A stretch of 64,000 bases of DNA from Spirodela intermedia. Lineage: Eukaryota; Streptophyta; Magnoliopsida; Alismatales; Araceae. Shown here one piece after another: positions 30,316 to 40,474 of this stretch. The stretch spans positions 327,501 through 391,500 of the forward strand of contig LR746278.1 of assembly GCA_902729315.2 (NCBI GenBank), in the 5' to 3' direction. A program made the translations under genes and the position numbers. The notes under the pieces were generated by a model, which worked only from the letters and a program-made list of their open reading frames with translations, ran no database searches and was not told the origin of the DNA. The number at the start of each line of letters is the position of its first letter. Positions within the stretch are counted from its first letter, which is position 1.

Positions 30316-31911
30316 CTCTGCACGGAGCTTCCCCTCTTCTATTCCTCCTCGCTTCACCAGCTCCGTTCGTTCCCGATCGACCTCCAACAAGGACAGCAGC
30401 AGCAGCAGCAGCAGCAACAACAACACCAACAAGGCGAAGAAGAAGGTGAGCGCAGTCAAGCCGCAGACGGGGGAAGGGGGAGAGGAGAGTAGTTAAGGGA
30501 AAGGACCCCTTGAGTTTTCCGTACGTGTCAACCTCATCGCCGGGCCCGTCGACGTGGGGGTGCGGGAGGTGGAGGGCGCCAAGGGGGATGGCATCCTCAT
30601 CCTCTCAGACCGTGAAGTGTCCGTCCCCTCGGAAATCTAGAAGATCCTTGAAGTCTCCGCTTGACTTTATCCAGTTTTTTTTTTTAACAATTTCCGAATT
30701 GTTAAAAATCGGATATTAATGCGCGCAAAAGTCGGATTTATTTTTTTTGCCCACAATCGTCTATTGGATCCTTCGCCAATGGACCCGGGAAGCAACGGAC
30801 ATGGCAGAAATTTACTTCCGCAGTAAAAAAATAAAATAAAATTAGCTTTTTCTGTGGTGACCTATAAACATGTCTCAAAAACCCTAACCGACCTCTGCAA
30901 AAACCCCAAACAGATTGTCTCTGAGTGTGTGTCGGCGGCATGGAGGGGTGGTTTGGCTCCGCCGTGACGGCCCCTCCGGGTGAGGCGGCGAATGCCCTCG
31001 TTGAAGGTGAGATCCTTCGGATCCTCTGTCCGACCGCGTTCCCTAAGTTGCGGGGAGACCGGATCCTCTGTCTTCGGACGGGGTTTTCGTCAGGGTGCTT
31101 TTCGGATGATGCTGTATCTTTGTTTGCCGATCGCCTCTCCATTGTATAGAAGATGGATGGTGCGCCGGCGGTTCTTGCTGCCGGCGGGTGGCGGCGAAGC
31201 CTCATATCTCCATCCGGTTTCGCTTTCTCCGCCGTCTTTCTCGTTTTATCGCCGGCGATGTCCAGGCTTTCCCGGTCTTCATTCCGTGTCCGTCGCTGCG
31301 CACCATTTAGCCCCTTGCTTCTTCAGATCTGGTCGCAAGGAAACATGAGAAAAGGTTGCCAGGTGCTATATCAAGTGGGTGCCATGGCAAAACATTTGAG
31401 GCCTTGCAATGAGTTGGAGGCGCCGTTCAAATCCTTTCTCCTTTGCCGAACAGACCGCGGGCTCAATCGATCAAATCGATCGCCCGGCTCGGTCAATCAC
31501 TTCGAAGCTCCCTTTTTCTCTGTTTTTTTTTTCCCTTGCTTCGATTCATGCAGTCCGACGCATGCAAAGTGGGAGGATGATTCTTCGCGACTGATATTGC
31601 GATGAAGAGCAATTTCCTTCAAAGTTCGCTGACCGCTTTGCTCGTGATTGTGTTGCCGGGTTTGTGCATATGGAACGAGCACATCGTCTCCTCGAGCCTA
31701 CTCATGAGAGTTGATCTCGAAGGCATCCCTATCCCTCTGGCTCTCTTCGCTCGTTGATTTCTGGGGTTGACTTCCCCTTCCAAGTTTTCTGACTTTCATT
31801 GCCCGTTGATGTTCTTATCCATCTGTTCTGCTTTTTCTATCTTCACAGGAATTCAGCTTCTGATAAAATGCATTGAATCCATGATATAATGGCATGTCCT
31901 TTAAGCGAGTT

Positions 31912-32102
31912 TCTGGGTAACAAATTGATTTAGTATCAATTAGTGACTCAAGAAGGATTATAAAATTATATAATATCTAGATTCCTACATACATTAAACT
32001 TTCTATAGCTACTGCACAAAGAATCTTCTACATCTGTTTAATTCTATAATCCGTCTTGAGTCATTAATTCATATTAAATCTATCTTATTTACTCATTCGG
32101 TA
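31912..32102. mobile_element. MITE-like element with long terminal inverted repeats
   Basis: The left arm (about 31915-31985) and right arm (about 32030-32098) are reverse complements over some 60-65 bases with few mismatches. The best-conserved core reads TGACTCAAGAAGGATTATA on the left, and the complement of TGACTCAAGACGGATTATA on the right. The AT-rich interior is about 45 bases. This is the size and shape of a miniature inverted-repeat element. No transposase is present and target duplications are unclear. Confidence 0.6.
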
Positions 32103-32809
32103 TCTCTTAGTTTACAATCTCTGTATGTAAAATATTTATATAACTTTATTAATTAATGTAGTTTTTATGTGATTTTCTGTATCAAAATTCTTTGATATAA
32201 AAACTTTAGCATATCATTAATGACAAATAATTTGTTATTAACATATTAAACCAAGAAGATATAATTACTTGATTTATGATAGCTAATAATAGTTGTATTT
32301 CTTTAATTAAAACATCACGTTCTCTACATCTCTGAACAACATGTAAAGCCAAAATGTTACCATTTTCTTACCATAACATATACATGGTCTCACCAATGTT
32401 ATAATTCAAGATCAAAATGTGTCATTATAATTATTTATTATTATTCTAAATGAATCTTTTTAAAAAATCGAAAACAAAAATCTCTTTATAATCAATGACT
32501 TTTTTTATTCATTCACTTAGTGACAAGGCCAACCTTATATTCTCAAACGTAATAATTGAGAAATCAATTATAATAATTCTTCAAATAAATTTCACAAGGA
32601 TTTAATTTAGAAAAAAACTTAGAGGACGTGATAAATTAAAATGAGTTGGTGATGACGTGAGCATGCGATATGATGACGTGGGTATCCGGCGACCCGGCTA
32701 AGCGTGGCGCACCGTCCCTCGCACTCAGCTCGAGTTACAGCCGTAGCCGTTTCGTTCGAATCGACGCAGCCGCTTCTCGCACTGAACCGTCGAGGAGAGG
32801 GGAAAACAC

Positions 32810-32811
<2 letters not shown>

Positions 32812-32858
<47 letters not shown>
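32812..32858 (+). repeat. (GA)n microsatellite before the bS18 leader
   Basis: An uninterrupted GA run of about 46 bases immediately upstream of the proposed 5' UTR exon. GA/CT runs of this kind recur just upstream of several genes in the window. Confidence 0.95.
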
Positions 32859-32863
<5 letters not shown>

Positions 32864-32880
32864 AGAGGGGGGGGTGGCAG

Positions 32881-33063
32881 AGGGGTGAACCGGCCGCACC
32901 GCCTTACGACGCCGCCTTCCAGCAACGCCTTTCAGGCGCGCTCCTCCGCCGCCGTCCTCCACCCCCTCCGGCGTCCGTAACGGCCTTTCGGCATCCGGAG
33001 CAGCCTTCCGCCGTTCTCCAGCCTTCCGTCCGACGACGGAAAAGAGGGACAACCGGAAAAGAG
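32881..33063 (+). other. Probable 5' UTR exon of the bS18 gene
   Basis: GC-rich sequence follows the (GA)n tract and ends in a strong splice donor, GAG|GTGAGTTCC, at 33063/33064. No ATG opens a frame through it. A matching acceptor, TTTTGACTCAG, lies at 34334 just upstream of the first coding ATG of bS18. A spliced leader is inferred. The left boundary is a guess. Confidence 0.4.
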
Positions 33064-33484
33064 GTGAGTTCCTCCTGCAGCCCCCATTTGTTTCCGAACG
33101 GAAACCTTCCTTCAGGGAAGAGGAGAGAGAGAGAGATGTGAGGAAACCACCGCTCCTTCTCCTCCGCAGGGAAGAGAAGAGGGTCGACGGCTTAGGAGGC
33201 CGTGTGTACAGCCTGAACGGCCCAGGAGTCCATCTGCACGGGCTGAACAACCAAGGAGTCCGTTTGTGGTAACTTAAAACCAAATGATATGCCACAACGA
33301 ACTTCTGTGCGATCTATAGCCCATGCGGATGCCTCAAGCCACCTGAAATCTTACGCTGGCGTCCATCGGACTGATTCTGAGTCCACTCTCATTCTCCAAC
33401 ATCATATATGACGTACGAAATAGAAAATAATATGTATAACATATGATTCTCCAAGAACTCAACACATCAAGCTCTGATACCACT

Positions 33485-33940
33485 TGATGAGGATATTTCA
33501 AAGTACAAGATCTAGTGCTGAGTTCGGGAGAACGATAATGAGAATGAGAATGAGAATGAAACTAAAAGAAAACATACTTGAGTCCTTTTCGATCCAAATC
33601 TAAACCTGGGGTTCTGGTCTTTTGGTTCAGCCCAGAGTGATGAGAACCTTATGAGTCGTTGGAAACTTATGACTTTCCTCCTGAAGTGATGAGATACTTC
33701 AGAAGTAACTCTGCCTTAGTGAGTGATCTAAGGACCTGATCCCTATTTATAGCCTCGAGGTGGTTAACCCCTCAGTGTCAATTTTCAATTCTGCCCATCA
33801 TGCAATTAGAAATGACCTGACCTTTATACATTTTTAACTCCATTCTTAGGAGAGATGTTGTAATCCCTTATCAAACCTTAATGATAATCTTATAATATAC
33901 AATTCATATACATCTGCTCAAATTGAGTTCAAATCCAACA
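33485..33940 (-). mobile_element. Copia-type LTR remnant with adjacent primer-binding site
   Basis: On the minus strand a 456-base unit begins TGTTGGATTTG, has a TATA box (GGCTATAAATAGGG, plus 33741-33754) and ends CCTCATCA. It is followed directly by AGTGGTATCAGAGC (plus 33471-33484), the initiator-methionine-tRNA primer site typical of plant Copia elements. Only a short stretch of leader remains beyond it, and no gag-pol frame or second LTR is seen. It lies in the inferred 5' UTR intron of the bS18 gene. Confidence 0.75.
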
Positions 33941-34358
33941 TGATGTGGTTTGAATAGACAGTAGCAGCTCTATCCAAGCACAACTGGGTTTTATGTCTGA
34001 GGAGATTGGAGAATGTGGGATGTTAAAGGGTAGGACTAGTGGCCAGTGAAGAAGAACAGTTTAGGTATATAGGGCCAGACTGCACTGAAGAGGATTGCCT
34101 GCTGTGGTAGTGTATGACATATTTCCTGATACAATTTGAAAAAGTAAGAATAAAAGATTGAAGAAGTGAAAAAGATCAGAGGCTATGTAGGATATATTCA
34201 CAAGGTCTGCTGAGAAGTTTGGAGAAGTTCACAAGTAGATGACTGCTGTGGCATGATATTATGTAACGATTTGAATCCGGTTTACTTTTAAACGTGTTAG
34301 TTTCACCACAGGCATTATCTTTGTTTTGACTCAGATACTTGATGTGGCTGTATCAGAA

Positions 34359-37300
34359 ATGAAGCTCTTGAATGCTATACAATCAGGAAAGGTCCTATCG
34401 TCTAGAGCACATCTCTGTGGGAGCATCAGATCCATCTTCACTGATAAAAACCCTGGTTAGCTCACTGCTGTTTTTTTGTTGTGTGTTTCTTTTCTATTCC
34501 CTGTTGATGATGATAGGAGATTTCCGATTTACATTTCCCAAAACCCATCGTTAGTTCCTTTTCCTAATGGTCATGATATTTTTTTTTCATAAACTGATCA
34601 CGAACATCTGTGTTTCGAATAAAGTACATCTTACACAAAATATTTTGTGTTTTGGACTAATATTATGGAAACTTTACCGTTTAAAGAATGCAGAACTGAA
34701 GGTTTTATTCGACAATTCATTTGTGCCCAAAATTGTAATTGCATCAGTTGGCCACAACCTTCCACATATTTCTGTTTTCGTGTTCAATGTTCTGTTTGCA
34801 AGTAACGAATGGAACAATGCAGATGTTACAACATGAGCAGAACCCATATGCATTTAGTCAATCTGTATAACAACATCTTCAGAAAGTTGAACCAGAAATG
34901 AGTGTCACTGCTCGTTGTGCACGTGCTAGGGATGGCTGTGTGCCATTAGCACATTATTATGAAAGTGACTCAGTTTGTCCAATCAAATTGATGTCCAAAA
35001 GCAAAATCGAGAGTTGCTGCAGAATTAGACGAGCATTTGCAGAGTAGATAGGAGACAATTTAACTTGTCGATTAATTGCAATAATGATTATATCTTCATT
35101 CTATTTGTTCCTGTGCTAAATTTCATTATCCTGGTAGTATGCCAGACGGCCACCAGAAGAGGAAGTACCACCCTTGTCAGGGACCATTTGAGGATCAGCT
35201 AAATTCATAGATTGTTGTGAGCAGATGTGTTGAGAAGTGTTATCTTCATAGACCTATCTTATCCATTGGCCGTCTGCCTAGAAAACATTGCCGTAGGTGC
35301 TGTTTGGAGAAGTGTTATATTCTTGTGGGAACATTTTCCTTAAACTTCTTTGCATCAGAAAACGTTCCTCATCTCTCTGTTTCTGTTGGTCGCTCAAAGG
35401 GATCACCTGCTTCATTTTTAGATTCCTCATGTGCATTTTTCTCCCCACAGAGAAGCAAGACAATATTTCAATCCATTCTCCATTTCCTTATGAGGACTCT
35501 AGTTGGTGATCGTATCTTATGCATGACCGTCAATTCAAAGATGCATTTTAAATTTCTTCTAACCCATAAGTTTTCTACTTCACCTTCCCTCCATTTCACT
35601 TGGGAGGAGTGAAGAAAGCAGCCTGAAGTCATCTTGAAATCTTCTAGTTCACCATCTTTGATGCTTTTATCATCATAGTATATTCCTCAACACGTTGCCC
35701 AAGGCACGACCTTACCCACTAGGTCCTATGTAGAAGGTTGTTTGGATAGTTAGACTGGGGCCTAGCAAATAACACTCATATTCTGAGGGTGATGCAGGTT
35801 CTCTTGTCAGAAAAAAGATAGTTCTTTGTGGACGTCTATAATTACTTGACATCTTTACTTTTTATAGGATTTATAGGCCGTTTGCTAGCTTGGTGAGACA
35901 TAGTTAGGCTTGTAAATTTGTACGAGTTTGATTTACATTATGGACTTGGGCTGATATTGATGTAGAACAGAATCGAGGAAAAATAAAAGAAACCCCAAAA
36001 AGTGGGGCAGAACGGACCCTAAGGTGTGAAACGCGGACGACCCATAAACTTGAACATTGAGTTATAAATTGCGGATAACATATGATTAGTTTGAGAGATA
36101 GACTCAAATGATGTTGAATTCTAGAATATGAAAAAAAGTGTGAAGTGTAAAAAAAACCAACCAGGTCCAATTAGTTGCTGATTCTAAAATTAAAAATAAG
36201 AAATAAGGTTTTGATATACGTCTTGATATCAAAGGATCATCTCTGCTGTCATGTTTAACCTCTGATTAGTGTAAGAGAGATATCTTAATATTGTTTGATA
36301 AAAACAGATAGTACACAAAGGAGAGAGAAAGGACTCAACTCAAACCCAAATCGAGACTCTAGTATTTATACCAGAGTCTCAAGTTACCTAGATGGGCCAA
36401 TAGGGCCCATACCCATATGGGGTGATATGACCATGACCTGGATGGGCCTATAGAACATTAAAAGAAAGCAATTTAAATTAAAATATGAGCTAACAGTCCC
36501 AGAATTGATGTAGGCCATCAAATCCTATCAAGAGAAGGACGAAAAGTTTTTGACCCTGGTGGCCTAGAACTAGTGGGCTGTTTAAGGTCCTTATTAGGTC
36601 GGTTATAGTGATCAGAAGATCTTAACAGCTAAATCACTTTTACCCAGTATTTAGATGCGTCCCAAACGCATCAGAGATTAGTTTCACGCTTAATTGAAGT
36701 ACAAGCCCATCTACATCCCAATCCAAGTAGACTAGAAGCTCAGAAAGCATGAAGACACAAGTTGGCCATACTTCGGCTTAAGTTGGCCAAATAATGACTC
36801 ATAATAAAAGACATCCAAATTTAATTCTCGCTTTTAATTTTGTTTCCCACTTTAAGTCAATTCGAATTTGTTTAAATGGGCCGAAATTCATAATTAAGAG
36901 GCCATAATTTAGGAGCGTTCTAATAGATTCTGGACCTATTTAAAGGCCTCCTTCTTGTAGCCCTAGAGACATTCCATCTATTGCACAAAATTTTCCCTTT
37001 TTTGAGACTGTCTCTTTGATGGTGGATTCCAGTGCCTTCTCTGCGGATTCAGGAGAACTCTATGGATGTTGTGGACGCAAGATTAACTCCTTGTGGATTC
37101 AAGGATCGAAGCTTCTTCACTTTGTGGATTTAGGACGAAGAATCTTCACAAAAACCATTTTTTTATGGATTCATTACGAGATTTCAACTCCACATATTTC
37201 AAGCTGTGTCAAGTGGTATCAGAGTGAGGATTAGAGAAAATCATGCCTTGTGGATTTACGGTTCTACTGTCGTTCTTCCCCACCTCCAAATTCGTGTCTT

Positions 37301-39575
37301 GTCAACTTAAGGCTCAAATCTATAATCTCTACAACTCCGACTCCATAAAATCATTATCCCATCATTCTCTGCTGCATCAAAAATCGTCTACCGTTTTTGA
37401 ACCGAGGTTGTAGTCAATATCGTTTTATCATGGGATTATCTCTTTTAAAATGTTTAAGCACATCACCTAAAATTTGGCAATCTGTAGAACACCCAACCCC
37501 CCCTCTGATGATGAGTTGAAGATGGTCAAAGTTTATTCTGGTTGAATTACTAATGTAGAAGTGAAGCATTTTCTAACAGGGGAATTTCAAATTTTGGAAG
37601 GAGGAAGCTTGGTCACCTTGCATTTCTTTTATGTATAAATTCAACAGGGGACTCAATTTATTTTTAGCTGAGACTGATGCGGCAGAAACTGTTGACAGTA
37701 TTTAATAACAAGATGTGCGTTTGCCTTTTAACAGGCCATAAACTGAGACCATAAACTTGTCCGATGCTTTCACATTGTTTAATCTAACTTCTAGTGAGAA
37801 ATTTCAATGATGTCGCTTTGGCTTTGAAACAGGTGCCGGTGCAGATGACGGTAGAGCCGCAAATTCATCTGAATCTGCGGATGATTTTGAGCGGCGGATT
37901 TTTGGTGGGGTTCTTGACAACGACTCGAAGAACGTCTCATTTTTCGATAAGCTGGACAGGCTTGGGAAGGCTCGTGGAAGGTCTGGTGTGGGATTGAGGG
38001 AGGTTGGTGGTCTTGGTGGCCAATTCAATGACAGTATCGGAGAAGGCTTTGATACATTATCAGACGGCATGGACATGAAGCTGAAGAAAGCTGCAACCAC
38101 TTTTGTTTTCACTGAAGAAGTCAAAGAGGATGACTATTCATTCAGACCCGATGTGAAATTCAGACCAGGGATGACGTACACATTAAGGGTATGACGCCAC
38201 ATGCGATGGCAAAGAATCTGCTTCATTATCCACCTCTAATGCCTTTTGCATTGTCCACCTTTAATATATTCTTTTAATCTAATATAGTTTTTTACATTCA
38301 TTCATTCCATTAGAGCGATCATCTTTATTGGATGTCGCTTTTATGATATTTTTAGCATTTATCTGGTTAGCTCCAATGATAAATCCAGGATCGAGTGGCC
38401 TTGCCTCATCTGGGATCAATCCCATTTGAAGAACCTGGATCCAGATTAGGCTCAGATGATCTGGAGAGTAGAGAACCCTGCTCAGATTAGGCTGCCTCTA
38501 TTGAATGCTTCGCCAGATAGATGAAAAAGTGTGAACTCTTGGCCCTGGAACTGTCCAATTTTCAGTTATTTCAATGTTGCAGAGCCTTTTAGTTTTCTTG
38601 CCAAAATCATCATCTGGGTCAATATATAGAACTGATCCTATTTCCTTCAAATGGTCGGGTCAAAACATCCAATCTCCCACTGACTTGGAACACTTAAGAC
38701 CGTGACTTCTTTACCATTCAAAAATTTTCAGAACATGATTTCTTGTTGCTGCTAACTTTCAATTATTTTACGAGGTTTAATATCCGAAGAAAATCAGATA
38801 AACAGTATTAACATGGTGTCGACAGGATTAACCACCATCAGACAACCTGGTGAATGGTCAGAAAAAAACCAAGGAAAAAAATGGAAACCTGCTAATATTT
38901 GGATTCCCGGCTGTGCACAGGATCTTGATCTCACCAAACCAGCAGCTCAGAAACCTTTCAGGAGGCCAGAGTTTGAGACAACCACGAAGGAGGTTTTGCG
39001 GAAAGCTGATTTCCGGGTAATTATTATTAATTTTCTTTTACGTATTTACCCAGTGCATTGATTATACTTGCATCTGTTTCTTGTATCATTATTCTCTAGA
39101 ATATTAGAGAACATGAACGGGGTGGGACCCATAAAAAAAAAAAAATTGAACCATTAGTCAACGATACAATTCCCGGCATTTAATATAGATATATATACTA
39201 AGAAAACACTTGAAATTAATGAATTATTGCCCCCCCAAATTCTCTCAGAATGTGCGATTCCTTGCAAACTTCCTCACAGAAGCGGGCCTCATCATTAAAA
39301 GGAGCAAGGTGAGTTCTTCCTTTTAAGTCAACTCTGCTTGTTCTTCAGCTCTCACGGATACTCCTCTTCAGACCCGCATCAGCGCCAAAGCACAGAGGAG
39401 GGTCACCCGGGAGATCAAGACGGCCCGGGCCCTCGGCCTCCTCCCATTCACCACGATGGGGACCAAGCAATTCCAATTCGGAAAGTCCATGGAGGATGTC
39501 GATGAGGATATTGACTACGAGAGCTTCTACAGCCAGCCGGTCAACGACTTCTTTGTGGACAAGAAGAAGGTGTAG
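34359..39575 (+). CDS. Ribosomal protein bS18, mitochondrial type, nuclear-encoded
   Basis: Five coding exons: 34359-34455, 37833-38188, 38921-39016, 39249-39308 and 39372-39575, giving 270 residues. The first exon (MKLLNAIQSGKVLSSRAHLC) is Arg/Ser-rich and lacks acidic residues, as expected of a mitochondrial targeting peptide. Its phase-1 donor matches the phase-1 acceptor of exon 2. A long spacer rich in Gly/Asp follows. The bS18 core lies in exons 3-5: EVLRKADFR, NVRFLANFLTEAGLIIKRSK and RISAKAQRRVTREIKTARAL, with LGLLPFTTMG after it. bS18 binds small-subunit rRNA beside bS6. A mitochondrial rather than plastid assignment rests on the long N-terminal extension resembling plant bS18m and on the targeting peptide. 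The 3.4-kb intron 34456-37832 is full of repeat remnants. Exon 1 is less certain than the rest. Confidence 0.88.
36252..36495 (-). mobile_element. Short solo-LTR-like element
   Basis: A 244-base unit begins TGTTTAAC and ends GCTAACA on the plus strand. The reverse orientation has a TATA box (GGTATAAATAC, plus 36362-36371) at a position normal for an LTR promoter. No primer-binding site was recognised beside it, and the flanking five bases do not match, so an old solo LTR or fragment is likeliest. Confidence 0.4.
36500..37225 (+). mobile_element. Second Copia-type LTR remnant, opposite orientation, with primer-binding site
   Basis: The diagnostic AGTGGTATCAGAG primer site lies at 37212-37224, directly after an LTR-like end (GTGTCA). 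Upstream, CTATTTAAAGGCCTCC near 36950 looks like the promoter and start of the R region. The left LTR border could not be fixed, so the start given is approximate. Downstream leader sequence is frame-broken. It lies inside the 3.4-kb bS18 intron. Confidence 0.55.
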
Positions 39576-40474
39576 CCGCAAGTCCCGTCCCATCTCTAGA
39601 AGACCATAATAATCCTACTCAGTCGTGTTCCCTCATATTAGAAGACTACCTCGCGGGTTTATTTTCTGCCGTCAACGCTGCAGACTTTTCTGTGATTGGA
39701 TGCCCCTGCCACTTCCGACGGCCGGCGGCGCCGCCCTAGTTTTGTCAACGTCGTCCGCATTTTTCGCGGTCAACGTCGTCGAGGATCTGTCTGGCTTAAG
39801 CTTCGATGGGTTAACAAGAATGGGTTGAGGGTTGGAGCCCTTCTCCATTCATGAAGATGCCCCCCACACTACTATTGAGTTCTGGGAAAGCGGATTAAAT
39901 CATAGGGTAGAGAAAAGAAACGATTTTTCTTCTCTCTTACGACTTAACACGAACTGGGTCAAAAGTGATCTCAGCAGGAGAGTTGACCCGAGTATTTTCT
40001 CGTAATTAGTCGAATGTTTCATCCCATGGTCAACTCTAGTTCATGTGATTATTTTGTTATTAATGAGAGCTTACGTTGGATAAGATGAGTCGGCGACACT
40101 TTTTGATCTAAATCATCTCACATTATTGATCTCGTCCGATATCATTCATAAAAATCATGTCCATTTAATGGATTCAAAGACGGTAGGTACCTCGAAGCCG
40201 AAGATTGGGTGGATAGAAACGATGGAGCAATGTCAACGGGCACCTTCGTGATTGTTGATCTCTTGTGCGCAAGTGTGTATATATATATGTATATGTATAC
40301 GCAAGTGTATACGTATGCAGCATACATACGATCAGAGACATGTTCAATAGCTTAGAGCAGCATCACCCATTTATATATCTACCTCTGGTTTCTCACTTTC
40401 GTATCCATCAGGGAGGAAGTCCTTCCCCTTTGACCTTCTTTCCTGTGTGGTTGTCTTTAAGACTTTGTAGTTGA
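39576..40474. other. Convergent 3' flanks of bS18 and PMI genes
   Basis: No coding sequence is seen. A purine/pyrimidine-alternating TATATATGTATATG-type stretch lies at 40274-40316. The ORF at 39625-39828 has no family resemblance. Confidence 0.45.

Larger units (their letters stand above)
30316..32880. other. Gene-poor region with a MITE-like element
   Basis: The segment next to 30315 is the USP leader and promoter. A GC-rich 37-codon frame at 30530-30640 and two abutting frames at 30940-31149 and 31153-31605 have no recognised domain and are not called. From 31800 to 32640 the sequence is strongly AT-rich and includes a long imperfect palindrome. A 46-base (GA)n tract at 32812-32858 precedes the bS18 leader. 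Confidence 0.4.

Noticed and set aside
30940-31605. Two abutting frames (69 and 150 codons) in the region after the USP gene
   Set aside because: Neither resembles a known family. Composition drifts from GC-rich to T-rich, and there is no supporting promoter or exon structure. A transcribed non-coding or novel gene cannot be excluded.
35217-35612. 131-codon frame within the bS18 intron
   Set aside because: No domain and no ATG (it opens with an alternative codon). It lies in repeat-rich intron sequence.
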